From the NCBI RefSeq assembly GCF_007655135.1, contig NC_045130.1, positions 37,692,605 to 37,756,604 on the forward strand: 64,000 bases of DNA, written 5' to 3'. The notes under the pieces are model-generated. The model ran no database searches and had not been told where the DNA came from. It worked only from the letters and a program-made list of their open reading frames with translations. Below, in pieces: positions 1-10,812 of this stretch. A program made the translations under genes and the position numbers. This DNA comes from Punica granatum. Its lineage: Eukaryota; Streptophyta; Magnoliopsida; Myrtales; Lythraceae. Within the stretch, counting starts at the first letter, position 1; every line of letters begins with the position of its first letter.

Positions 1-172
1 TCAGAATGAAGTTGGTAAGATTCTCTCGACTGGTCGGGGCAATATATTATATAGCGCCAATATGAGCCTAACCAATGAAAGTTATGCTGCTCAGCCATCT
101 TAAGCAACAGCTTCATTTACATGCGAGAAGCGCTCTGAACTGCCAAATCATTTTGCTCTTATTCAGGAGGTA

Positions 173-379
173 TCATGGTGGACTTGAACTGAAGCCAGTG
201 ACTAAAAGCATTTTTCCCATAAAAGCCACTACCTGCTGAGTGAAGTTCTCAATCTTGTCAAGTAAGTGAGCAATGTGAAGCTCCATCTCTTCAGAGCCCA
301 TGACCTCGGGCACCGCTTCTTCCTTTCCTACTACTTCAGTAATGGCCATATCTCCAATGTCCTTTTCCTTCTCTTCTAC
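173..379 (-). CDS. Exon of an unrecognised gene, partial
   Basis: On the minus strand an acceptor (TTTGTCAG) at about 380 opens a frame of 68 codons ending in TGA at 173-175. The peptide is acidic and Glu-rich, then becomes amphipathic (ELHIAHLLDKIENFTQQ), which looks like a coiled-coil segment. A CAG|GTAGTG splice donor sits directly after the ENFTQQ codons, so the real protein may splice there and continue beyond the left edge; the in-window stop would then be intronic. An upstream stretch near 1250-1310 (minus) reads ETDAFIAELAEAKE and could be an earlier exon, but it has no ATG in frame. I do not recognise the family. The exon is plausible; the gene model is not resolved. Confidence 0.4.
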   Translation of the reverse strand, partial: VEEKEKDIGDMAITEVVGKEEAVPEVMGSEEMELHIAHLLDKIENFTQQVVAFMGKMLLVTGFSSSPP

Positions 380-2067
380 CTGACAAACCCAGGTATCTTT
401 CGGTAAATCGAGATTCGCAATCTGTTTTGTTCCAAAATCTGTTCACGCAGGAATATGGAAATGAAATGACATACAGCTGGTTTCAGGCGTTTCCGCAAAC
501 CTTGAGCTCCTTCCATTTCTACTCGAGCAATACTAAGTCTGCAGGAATAAGCATGACTCGCAATGTGACACTGATCTTATACAAAACTCAACGCAAAAGC
601 AAGGGAAAACACGGTTTCAAGTACGGGAACAGCTGAATGATGGACGGATGCATCATGTGCATGCATGCTGTATCAGTGTGATGTAACTGACTACACTATC
701 CAACAAGGAGATACTCGAGAATTACGAGGCTATAACATGATGAATCTTCCAAGGATTACGAAGCTCCTCATTGAATAAGGACGAGAACTAGTTGAACAAC
801 TCCTTACTTCTCCCTCCATTCTCCCTGCATCGATTTCAATGCAGGACGAGGAGCCTATGATGCCGAATGCACTTTCAGCAAGATTCAGCAATTAGCATGA
901 TAAAACTCTCAAGCTCAGACCTATATAACAACATTCCGATAACAACAGAGGGATGATCGGTGCTTTCGCTACAGTGTTTCAGCAGGAGCACATCAACTCT
1001 CTCCAAATAATTACCATTGCTAGCTGAAACTCATCGAAATTCCACTTAGGCTATCCGCAGAACTTGCTTAAACCCTACATCATCTGTTCTTCGGACAATG
1101 CACGAACAATGGCGCATGAGGATCAACTATCAAATGCCAGTGAATTTCAATTCAAATTTTCTGCATGATGTCCATTAGCACAGTAAATGACGAACGATAA
1201 TGCTGCAACTCAGCCATCAAACCGTCATCTCTTAAGAGTTTCGGTCATCACCTCTTTAGCTTCAGCTAGCTCGGCGATGAACGCGTCGGTCTCAGAGGCG
1301 GAAGAAGCTGCCGTCGGAGATCAGTGATCGCCGGAGAGAGAATTTCAGGAGATGAAAAAGAGAGACGGAAGCCCGCGAGAAAGTAGGCTGGCCCTTAAGA
1401 TGAGAGACGGTCGAGAGAGGCCCAGTACGGAGTTGAGATGGGCCTTTTGGACTCCGGTTAAGGCGAGGGTGACTCTGTATTTATACTATTTTATCTGATT
1501 TTATTTATTTACCGTTATTTCCCTGTGTTTTTTTTTAAAAAAAATAAAACTCTCTTTGTTTTGTTTTCTTTTTCCAATTAATCCAGAAAAAAATTTGAAA
1601 AAAAATGGTTATTTGGAGTTGTGTTTTGTTTTCCTTTGGATTAAAATTAAAGTGCTGTTAGATTCGTGAGAAAATTCTATAAAAAGATTCTTACCATAGT
1701 TAAACGGAATATGATTATTAGGTTTCAAATTCTAACTTTTACGAATATTCAACACGTGAGATGCTGTTGCATGTGGGAAGGGAATTGGAGTGCGTTATTT
1801 CACCATTGTAACAAATGTCGTCGTAACGTATTATTGTGATTGGTTCGATAAGAGAAGGAAGATCCTTTTGACGTCCGTTATAGATGAGAACCTCCCTGGA
1901 TTGCATCACCTCGACCAATGACTGCCTCTGCCGTAAACATAAATAATTTTACGGCGACCGGTACGGGACCTGCAAGGGATACATGGGGGAATGTTTAACG
2001 AGGACAGGTTTAATGACAATTAAGACCAAGATCATGTCATAAGAAGAAGCTTACAAGATTAAACAAA

Positions 2068-2072
<5 letters not shown>
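380..2072. other. Introns or 5' region of the left-edge gene, then intergenic
   Basis: No coding region here can be supported. 1330-1460 contains GGCCC/GGGCC motifs (GGCCCAGTACGG, ATGGGCC) of the kind found in promoters of plant housekeeping genes, and probably marks the promoter of the minus-strand gene to the left. 1490-2070 is AT-rich, with A and T runs and no recognisable gene. Confidence 0.4.

Positions 2073-2111
<39 letters not shown>
2073..2111. repeat. (CT)n microsatellite
   Basis: An almost pure CT dinucleotide run about 0.5 kb upstream of the receptor kinase start codon. CT-rich tracts are common in plant promoters and 5' UTRs. A poly-A and G-rich tract follows at 2155-2178. Confidence 0.9.
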
Positions 2112-2115
<4 letters not shown>

Positions 2116-2614
2116 CTGGGTCAGTGTTTTCAACATTTCCTCCTTATTTAATTCAAAAAAAAAAAAGGGGAGGGGGGGAACAACCTTGACTGCGTTAATT
2201 AATGGCAACGATGAACCAGTGTGTAGTCGTACATACGTTCATTCAAGAGCGCAAAGCACACTCCACTACCTGCTACTATCACCTTTACGGACACAGGGCT
2301 CGGCTCAGCTTCATTTCCCCTGCCCTTTTCCGTTCTCCTTCTCCCTTCTCTTGACGGTTCTCACTCTCTCAGTGTAACCTCCCTTTCTCTCTCTAGATTG
2401 AGAGGCCCTTTCCCATGCGCTTTTGCTAAGTTCACGCTCACAGGCAGAGACACCAGGCAGCCCCCTTTTTGTACAGTTCTCCGCCAGTTTTCAATCCGTC
2501 CTTGTGGAGCTCCGATTTCCCGCATGGAGTCCCGCTCATCCGCCCCTATTTCTTGAGCTTGCCTTCAGGAGTTCTTCTCCCCGATAGCCAACTTTGAGAA
2601 AACTCTCTGGGAAA

Positions 2615-5600
2615 ATGGCAGGAAAGCGACTTGCTCTGGTGACCCTCTTTGGTTTTCTGGCGCTTTTAGCTGCGGCGGAGGATTCCGGCACCGTCGACAA
2701 GCATGCATTGCTCGAGCTCAAATCTGCCATCACCGAGGACCCTTTAGGGTTTCTCTCTAACTGGGACCCGAATGATCGGGACCCTTGTGCTTGGAATGGT
2801 GTTTCTTGTGACCCATTCTCCGGTAGAGTCTCTGCTCTCCGTCTCTCCTCGGGCGGGTCCTCTGGGTGCCCCGAGCAAGACCCGTTTGTCAAGGCAGGTG
2901 ATTTCTCTCTGTTCTTCCCTTGCTTTGGCTCTGAAGGTGATGGAAACAAGAACCAGTCGGTGAAATTGAGAGGTAAGCTCTCGCCTGCTGTAGGCCTGCT
3001 GTCTAGGCTTAGGGTCTTGTCTCTTGGGTTCAATGGTTTTAGTGGCATGCTGCCTCAGGAACTCGGAAAACTTCGGCCTTTGGAAGTTCTTGATTTGGGG
3101 TTCAATGAGTTTACCGGACCCATACCCGTCTCTCTCCAAAACTGCACTGCCCTAGAAGTTATTAATCTCTCTGGTAATCTGCTCAATGGGACGATTCCCT
3201 CATTTTTTGCTGCGTTCTCTAGTGCCAAGTTGATCTCCCTGTCGTTTAACATGTTCACCGGCCCCATTCCGCTTGCGTTAGGTGGCACTAATTGTCTATC
3301 GCTTGAGCATCTTCATCTGCCGGGCAACTTGCTCTCGGGTCCGATCCCCCCAAGCCTTGGGAGCTGCAGCGCGCTGCGGTCTCTGATACTGTCCTCAAAC
3401 ATGTTACAGGGCAGTATCCCTTTGGCTCTAGGGAGCCTCGGGATGCTCGAAGTTCTCGACCTGGCGAGAAACTTCTTGAGCGGGGCAATACCAGCAGAAT
3501 TGGGCAGTTGCAAGCAGCTCAAGCTGCTAGTTCTCAAGAACAACTATGGCCCTCTATTATCCAATTCAGCTCTAGGAAGGCAAGATGGAGAGGAGGATGA
3601 GGATGATTTCAATTTTTTTGAGGTGGAATTACCTGATGCTGTTGTGAAGCTTCCTGAACTTCGTATACTTTGGGCACCCAACTCAAACCTCGAGGGAAGT
3701 TTAAACCCGAAATGGGAATCTCATTGTAAGATGGAGATGCTGAATCTAGGGCAGAATTATTTCACCGGAGAGTTTCCCGAGTCCATTTCCAGCTGTAAAA
3801 GCCTGTACTTTCTTGATCTAAGCTCCAACAACTTCAGCGGGTTGCTTCACGGGAATATTTCTGTTCCCTGCATGGCGGTCTTTAATATTAGCAGGAACTT
3901 TTTGTCAGGAGGTATTCCAGAATTCACTTATGGTAACTGCTCTGAGAAGTTGGCAGACTTGGGGAAGCGGGACTCTGATGTGTTCAGTTTCTATGCTTCT
4001 TTCTTCTATAGGAATGCTCTCACAAGCATTGCGTCATACTTGTCACGTGCTGAAGGAGTAACGGTTTTGCATGATTTTAGCAACAATTTGTTCATTGGGC
4101 CTATCCCTCCTTTAATGATTGCTCCGGGGAGTTTATCAGCTTGGCCTTTCTATGGATTCTGGGTGCAAGGAAACAATCTAACTGGGAATCTCTCATCGTA
4201 TTCTTTCGCCGCGTGCCCTAATTTGGAAGGACTGGTCTTCAACATTGGTAACAACAAAATAACCGGCGAAATTCCTTTAGTTATGGGCAGCGCTTGTCGG
4301 AGCATGAAGCTTCTAAACATGGCAGGCAATGGTATGACAGGTTCATTTCCTCAGACGTTTGTCCATTTGGAGGGACTAATGAATCTTAACCTTAGCCGGA
4401 ACAAGTTGCAGGGTCAGGTACCTTCTTACATTGGGCAGATTGAGAATTTGAGAAGCCTCTCTCTTTCAGCTGGTAACTTCACTGGCACGATTCCTCGGGA
4501 ATTATCTCAATTGACTTCTTTGGAGGTTTTGGAACTGTCCTGGAACAAATTTTCTGGGGAAATTCCGCCTGATCTTGCAAAACTCGAGCATCTCACTGTT
4601 TTGAGGTTAGACCACAACAACCTGTCAGGTCAAATACCTGCTGGGTTCGGTAAAATGACTTCCCTCTCAGTGTTTAATGTCTCTTACAACCATCTATCAG
4701 GTCCCATACCCTTGAACCCGAGCTTGGCAAAATGCGAGAACGTGCAAGGAAACCCTAAGCTTCCTCCATGTCATCCCAACTCCTCATTACCCTGGGAGTG
4801 GGACCAGCGGCAGAATACTGGCAACGTTTCTGAACAGGCCAACAATTCTCCAACTGAAAGCACAGAGGATAGCAAAAGTGACAACAACAGCTTCAGTCGT
4901 ATAGAGATTGCTGCCATAACATCAGCCTCGATTATCTTTGCAATTCTGATATTGTTGATCCTTTTATTATTCTGCATGAAGAGGTTCGGCAGCAAGGCTG
5001 TCTACGGTCAGGGCCCAGAGCGTAAAGAAGTTGTTACTTGCAATGGTATCGGAATCGAGTTGACCTACGAGAATGTTGTCCGGGCCACGGGTGGTTTCAA
5101 TATTCAAAATTGCATAGGGAGTGGAGGGTTTGGGGCCACATACAAGGCTGAGATTGCGCCTAGGGTTGTGGTGGCTGTGAAGAGGCTCTCAGTGGGAAGG
5201 TTCCAGGGTGTCCAGCAATTCTCAGCAGAGATACGAACCCTTGGACGGGTCCAGCACCCTAACCTCGTGACTCTAATAGGGTACCATGTCAGCGAGTCAG
5301 AGATGTTCCTTATTTACAATTACTTGCCAGGTGGCAATCTTGAGAAATTCATCCAGGATCGACCACGGAGGACCGTGGGTTGGGGCATGCTCCACAAGAT
5401 CGCCCTTGACATTGCAAAGGCCCTTGCTTACCTACATGACGAGTGCGTTCCTAGGGTCCTGCACAGGGACATCAAACCCAGCAACATCTTATTGGACAAT
5501 GACTTCAACGCCTACCTCTCCGACTTTGGCCTTGCCCGTCTGCTGGGCACTTCTGAGACCCACGCCACCACCGATGTGGCAGGCACCTTTGGATACGTTG

Positions 5601-5938
5601 CCCCTGAGTACGCGATGACATGTCGGGTGTCGGACAAGGCAGACGTGTACAGCTATGGGGTTGTCCTCCTAGAGCTCATATCGGATAAGAAGGCCCTGGA
5701 TCCTTCTTTCTCCTCTTATGGTAATGGGTTTAACATTGTGGCTTGGGCAAGCATGCTTCTTCGTCAGGGCCAGGCGAGTGAGTTTTTTGCTGCAGGGCTC
5801 TGGGAAAGTGGACCCCATGATGACCTCATCGAGGTCCTTCACCTAGGTATCAAGTGTACTGGTGAGTCTCTCTCTGCAAGGCCTTCAATGAGGCAGGTCG
5901 CGCAGAGGTTGAAGCGGATTCAGCCGTCTCCGACTTAG
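2615..5938 (+). CDS. RPK2: LRR receptor-like Ser/Thr kinase, RPK2 (TOADSTOOL2) type
   Basis: Intronless, 1107 aa; Arabidopsis RPK2 is also intronless and similar in length. I chose the ATG at 2615, which begins a clear signal peptide (MAGKRLALVTLFGFLALLAA); the frame is open upstream only from a TTG. Order: signal peptide 1-22, an LRR N-terminal cap with paired cysteines (WNGVSCD), many plant-type LRRs (LxxLxLxxNxxxGxIP) interrupted by a non-LRR island around residues 320-345 (acidic EDEDD), a transmembrane helix about 766-790 (IIFAILILLILLLF), then a kinase domain. The kinase looks active: glycine loop GSGGFGATY, VAVK lysine at about 856, HRDIKPSN with D952, SDFGLA, and APEYAM. The C-terminal lobe (ISDKKALDPSFSSYGNG) is characteristic of RPK2. 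In Arabidopsis, RPK2 acts at the plasma membrane in CLAVATA-type peptide signalling, embryo and anther development. Function here is inferred by homology. Confidence 0.95.
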   Translation: MAGKRLALVTLFGFLALLAAAEDSGTVDKHALLELKSAITEDPLGFLSNWDPNDRDPCAWNGVSCDPFSGRVSALRLSSGGSSGCPEQDPFVKAGDFSLFFPCFGSEGDGNKNQSVKLRGKLSPAVGLLSRLRVLSLGFNGFSGMLPQELGKLRPLEVLDLGFNEFTGPIPVSLQNCTALEVINLSGNLLNGTIPSFFAAFSSAKLISLSFNMFTGPIPLALGGTNCLSLEHLHLPGNLLSGPIPPSLGSCSALRSLILSSNMLQGSIPLALGSLGMLEVLDLARNFLSGAIPAELGSCKQLKLLVLKNNYGPLLSNSALGRQDGEEDEDDFNFFEVELPDAVVKLPELRILWAPNSNLEGSLNPKWESHCKMEMLNLGQNYFTGEFPESISSCKSLYFLDLSSNNFSGLLHGNISVPCMAVFNISRNFLSGGIPEFTYGNCSEKLADLGKRDSDVFSFYASFFYRNALTSIASYLSRAEGVTVLHDFSNNLFIGPIPPLMIAPGSLSAWPFYGFWVQGNNLTGNLSSYSFAACPNLEGLVFNIGNNKITGEIPLVMGSACRSMKLLNMAGNGMTGSFPQTFVHLEGLMNLNLSRNKLQGQVPSYIGQIENLRSLSLSAGNFTGTIPRELSQLTSLEVLELSWNKFSGEIPPDLAKLEHLTVLRLDHNNLSGQIPAGFGKMTSLSVFNVSYNHLSGPIPLNPSLAKCENVQGNPKLPPCHPNSSLPWEWDQRQNTGNVSEQANNSPTESTEDSKSDNNSFSRIEIAAITSASIIFAILILLILLLFCMKRFGSKAVYGQGPERKEVVTCNGIGIELTYENVVRATGGFNIQNCIGSGGFGATYKAEIAPRVVVAVKRLSVGRFQGVQQFSAEIRTLGRVQHPNLVTLIGYHVSESEMFLIYNYLPGGNLEKFIQDRPRRTVGWGMLHKIALDIAKALAYLHDECVPRVLHRDIKPSNILLDNDFNAYLSDFGLARLLGTSETHATTDVAGTFGYVAPEYAMTCRVSDKADVYSYGVVLLELISDKKALDPSFSSYGNGFNIVAWASMLLRQGQASEFFAAGLWESGPHDDLIEVLHLGIKCTGESLSARPSMRQVAQRLKRIQPSPT

Positions 5939-8044
5939 CTGAGGATTCTGTGGAAAGTACAGGTTTTTCTGCATAAAGTTGTTGACAGTGTTTCTAGAGG
6001 AAGAGGTGTGACTAATAATTGGTTATAATTGTTAGAAGGTGACAGTGTTTCTAGAGGGAGAGTTGTGACTGATAATTGGTTATCATTGTTAGAAGGTTAC
6101 AGAAGCAAAGAAATATGAATAGTTGATGTCAATAGAAAGGAGTTTTGGATTGCCCTTATGTAATTTCTGCCGACATTTCTTCATAATGCTTTTGCACATC
6201 TAACTTTACACCCGGCTTTTCTGCTTGGAATTTTTCCCAGTATCTTAAAACTGATAGGGCCATAATTGTCTCAAGAAACCGGTCTTTTCTATCGGTGTGT
6301 ATTGGGATGTGAATCCACTGAATGGGACCATCCAAAGTAACTCGTGGTAATTTTATAATTCTGGCTATATAAGTCAATTCAAATTTGCACTACTACCTTT
6401 CAAGTCAAGTACAAGGATAATTAGAGTGAAGATACTTCCAGTTTGATCATACAGCCTTTTTTTTTTTCTCAGAATTTTTTGTTCTCTAGGTATGCAAGTT
6501 ACCTATGTTGCAAGTTGTTTTCCCATTTTGGTGGATATTCTTGGTGAGTACGGGATTAAGATCATTCAGTAAGTTTTCCTTTTTTGTACAGATTTACTTG
6601 ATGAATGCTGTGGTTTGAATTATTTTCGACTTTAATGTCACAACTGGATGAGTTTAGAAAGATGATTTGGCAAGTTTCTTGGCTGATACATTACCATTGT
6701 AGAATAAGAATCCTGATCTGGATTCTTGATTGCAAAAACTAGGATGATAGGCAATTAAATCGGGAACTTCTTGAATTCCAGTAATTTGAGAATACATTGA
6801 AAACCTCAGCCCTTATTGCTTTGAGCTGGCTGCGAATGCTGCATTGCTATATGATACAGCTGTTTTCCCGGACCGTCCTGTTTCTCAAATCTCTGGAAGT
6901 GTTGGTACTCGATTCTGAAACTGACCCGGAATTCGCTCTTATCATACATTGATACTTCAATATTCTAGTTTCCCTGTTATTCATTTATTTAGTCTTAATT
7001 TCCGATTGATTAACTGAAGAATCATTTATTTCTCTTCCCCCGGTATAACCTTTGACTGGCATGAGGCAAGTGTTTAGGTAAAGCTATATGTTGGATGAAC
7101 AGCTTATTGCCTTTTGCAGCTCATAAATCATTGGAGCTTCTTTCTTACACTTCAGGTTGCAGCTCTCCGGGTACATTCCGTCACATGCCCATTTGCACTG
7201 ATCGAAGTATATCCTCTATTACTAGGCAGATCAGGACGCTTGTTGCTTACAAGCTTTGTGCCCCTTGAAGATTTTACGGAAATGATACGATGCTCCAACA
7301 ACAATACTGATTGCAGAAATAACTTCTTTTGTTTTCTTATTCATCTGCAGGCATAAAAGATTCCTTCCAACTTTCTATGCTTTTGCAATGTTTGAGTTTC
7401 CTGTTGAAGAACCTAACCAAAGATTCAGGTCGAATGTCGGTGCCAAAGTTTGCTCATGTATGTATTTAGCAGAATAAAAGCCCGAAAGCCCGGGCAGAAA
7501 GGGAATTACAACATAATATCGGACCATTTTATGTGGCGAATAACGCAAATTTGGTTAATCTTAACTCGAAGCTTGAGTAGGAACAGAGCTTACGCTATAT
7601 TTGCTGAAGCCAACATATGACAAATAAAGATGCATTTTGTATTTGATGCAGCGATCCAATTCGAACAAGTTTCAAATAAAAAAAAGGAAAATTTGTCGGA
7701 ATTAGTGAAACTCTTTTGATCAAAAGTGTATCATGCAGGAATCGACCGTTCGTATGACTTTTTGACAGAAAGAAATCATAAAAAGGGGCACGACTATGGT
7801 TATAACGCAAAGCTTAAATATCAGCACCGAGCGTATGTACATTGCTGAAGTAAGCCAATGTATGACAAAGAAAGGTAAATTTTGTGTCGTTCACTTTGAG
7901 ACATTGATGGAAACAGCAGCAAACTATAATAAATGCATCAGCCCAAGTCAGTAAACCTGACATGTCATGTCATTATTTCTGAGACTGATGCAATCGATCA
8001 TAAGTAACAACCATCATCCTAATAATGGAAACGACGTCTGACCC
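5939..8044. other. RPK2 3' UTR and intergenic stretch
   Basis: Contains a 57-bp tandem duplication (listed separately) just after the stop codon. The rest (6100-8044) is AT-rich. Short ORFs occur on both strands (e.g. 6156-6377 minus, 7114-7356 plus), but none shows a recognisable domain or a convincing splice context. The segment next to 8045 is likely the 3' UTR of the cathepsin B gene. Confidence 0.5.
5984..6097. repeat. 57-bp direct tandem duplication
   Basis: Two adjacent 57-bp copies (5984-6040 and 6041-6097), each beginning GACAGTGTTTCTAGAGG and ending GTTAGAAGGT, with only a few substitutions. They lie 46 bp downstream of the RPK2 stop codon, so probably in its 3' UTR. Confidence 0.9.
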
Positions 8045-10812
8045 TTACATTGAAACATAAGCACCATCCTCAGCTTCACCGGCAAACTCCCGGACAAGAT
8101 TCTTGGTCGATGGCAGACCTGCAACAGCATCCTCTTCAATCCCACACTCATTTGTCCCTCTCCTGATCTTGAAATACCCATCCTGCAAACATTCACAGAA
8201 TGCCATGAATCTTCCGAAGTTGAATATAGAAGGAAAAAACCTGTTAGTCTTATGGATTTGATGGAGACATACTTCACCCCAGCTTCTGTTCCATTGGTTT
8301 GCCACGAGCTGCAGTAAATGGAGAGCAGTATAAGATCAGTAACCCACTTTCATTTCATATACCATGTATGGTGATTATTATTATCAAACAAAGAGGAATG
8401 GTATCTTTACCCAATAGTCCTCTCCATCATCAGTGGTTCCCCAACCGATCAATTTCACGGCATGGCCTCCCATCATGTCACCGGTAATGTGCCTGTAAAC
8501 GCCCGACTTGTAGTGTGCGAAATCCTGTATAGTCATAACAGTTGCAGAGATAAATCAGAGAAAACAAACTTACCAAACTAAGGAAGGAGATTATTATTAA
8601 GCCTCAGTATGAAGTTTGTTTAGTATGGGGGCTCGAAGATACCTCATATACAGAGAAAGACACCTCGACCGGTCCATATTTGTAGACTTCTGCCATGATA
8701 TTGTAGGGGTCAGAGTCGACCCTGTAAGTGCTGAGACTGTAGTGTTTCGAAGACCTCCACATTTGGTTGCCATCCACACACTTCCTGACACACTTTGGGG
8801 TAGGATATGCAGGCTCGCAACCCGGGTGAGAGCAGCCAATATCATCGAAGTATGGATCACACTGCCAAAAACATCATATAAGATTGTAAGAGTTCAATTG
8901 GTCAAAAATCGATGGAAGTTCTTGAAGAACTGTCAGGTAGAGGAATCCAAACAAGCTTGTCTAAATCAACTACACTACAATTTCAAATCCAAATTGAACA
9001 GAGAAAGGTAAGTGCTCATTCGGTTATAGAAAGCCGTCTGAGTTTCACGAGTTCCTCTACATATGCAGAAAGGTAAGAACTAAGCACTGATGGAAGATGT
9101 GTTTTCTGATGAAGGCAGCGTGAAGTCCGTTTCTGATATAAAGAAAGCTATAAATGACGTTGAACACACACTTCATGCGAGACAGCACTGGGGAAAAAAA
9201 AAGAAGATTTCTCATCCAGAATCAAGGTGCGAATAATACCTCCTCGGTGACAACACCATGGTGCATTAAGTATCTCCAGGCATAGATCGGGTAACCACCA
9301 TCACAACCGCCTCCACACAAGAAGCCACAGCATGCCAGGAGGTCATTAACTGACAGAGAAACGTTCTGCAAACATGATATTTCAGGATTAGTTTCAATGT
9401 TCAACACATAATAAAAGATGACAGATAAGGTACTGAATAATATATAATTCCTTCTGTAAGCAAGCATAATAAATGGGTTGATATGCACCGTGCCGAAGTG
9501 GATGCAGAAACGATCAGATAATGACTCCACTGCTCCAAAAGCCCAGCAAGATCCACAGTGGCCCTGATCTATGATTTGGTAGTTTAAAGATCCAACGGTA
9601 GACATTGAAGAGGAAGATGCATCAGACTAATATTGAAGAGACTACATATATGTATATGTAGACATCTCAAACAAGAGGGAGGAAAGACTAACCTAGGATT
9701 CTTCCAATAGTGGAACATTGGGACCAGGCAGTTCTGGCATCAAAATTGTTCGGAAGCTTCAAGGACTTTGGGTGGCTTATGACAGGAGTCTGCCTCAACT
9801 CCCTGTGAGGGGTTGGCTTCACTCCGAGTAGATGCTTAAATTCACCAACCTTCACATGTGGAAGATATATTCATTAGCAAAAAGTAGGGAAGAAGACTCA
9901 TTGGACAAGTAAATGACAAAAGTGTGAAAACAAACAAATAAGATTGACTCACCGTGAAGTTTGAGAAGCGAGGGTTCAGGGAAGCTTTCCAGCCAGCATT
10001 TGGGTGTTCGTTTATCTGCTTCACTATTGAATCCTGAAAATTTTTTATTTTTCGAAAACCAGGGCTAGAGTCAGTTCTCATCACCCGAAGGAAAAAGGTT
10101 TGGGAGGAGACTAATGGCAATTCCAGGAGCTCTGAAAAACAAAGGCTCACCTGGAGGATCTGAGAGCTGAGCTTGAGCTTGGAATGTGCTTCTTCAGCAA
10201 GGACCTGCAGAACATCAAACAGTATAACTATCCCCAGCTCTGATCATAGAGACATAGACTGGACATCAAGTCACGTGACAGTCGCAGAAGACAACAGAAC
10301 ACGAACAAAGTAGCACCAAACTGGCAAGACTTTCCATGTTTTGGGGGGAAAAATATCAACTTTACAATACATATTCTATAGGTTCAACTTATCCAAGAGC
10401 GACAAACGATCATCGTAACTGGAAGTCACCGAAACAAAATCTGACTCGAATTGCCAGCAGGAACCAACACAATCAGATGCCTCACAAATTTCACTACTTT
10501 ATTAAATAAACATCGATTTGCTACCAATGAAATCGATACTATCCACAGTAATCTATCTCAACCACAACTAAAAAGGCAAAATAACACAATAAATGAGCTG
10601 AATTTGCATTCCCAGGAAACAGAAAGGTAAGTTCTTGAAGAATAATCAGGTGAATCGGCTTTCGATCAGAAGCACCCCGAAAACGGTACAATCGGGGCAG
10701 AATTTCTTGATGGGCAGCAGTGAATCAGTACCTGATGAGAGCGGAAGGGAGGGGAGATTGTGCCCAGAAGGAACAAGTAAGTCAACAGGCACACCCGAGC
10801 ACTGAAACCCAT
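8045..10812 (-). CDS. Cathepsin B-like cysteine protease (papain family C1A)
   Basis: Ten exons on the minus strand: 10812-10732, 10204-10151, 10033-9953, 9849-9693, 9568-9489, 9365-9240, 8861-8643, 8524-8411, 8308-8273, 8182-8045. All have GT-AG borders and the sum is 1086 bp (361 aa), typical for plant cathepsin B. A signal peptide ([18 protein letters not shown]) implies entry to the secretory pathway and a lytic vacuole or apoplast location. A prodomain ([13 protein letters not shown]...) precedes the mature enzyme. Catalytic residues are intact: Cys132 in [10 protein letters not shown], His287 in [11 protein letters not shown], Asn308 in ANQWNRSWG. The Cys-rich insert CSHPGCEP...PKC around residues 200-225 corresponds to the cathepsin B occluding-loop region. 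Plant cathepsin B enzymes take part in senescence, hypersensitive cell death and protein turnover. The ninth exon is only 36 bp. Strong call; which paralogue is not decided. Confidence 0.95.

Noticed and set aside
2594..2596. Upstream TTG as an alternative start of the receptor kinase
   Set aside because: Plant nuclear genes use ATG; the ATG at 2615 immediately precedes a normal signal peptide.
2536..3540. Several minus-strand and other-frame ORFs of 63-170 aa across the RPK2 5' end
   Set aside because: They overlap the receptor kinase reading frame on the other strand, lack domains, and arise from its codon bias and Leu-rich repeats.
6156..6377. Minus ORF of 73 aa downstream of RPK2
   Set aside because: No recognisable domain, no splice partners, AT-rich surroundings; cannot be supported as a gene.
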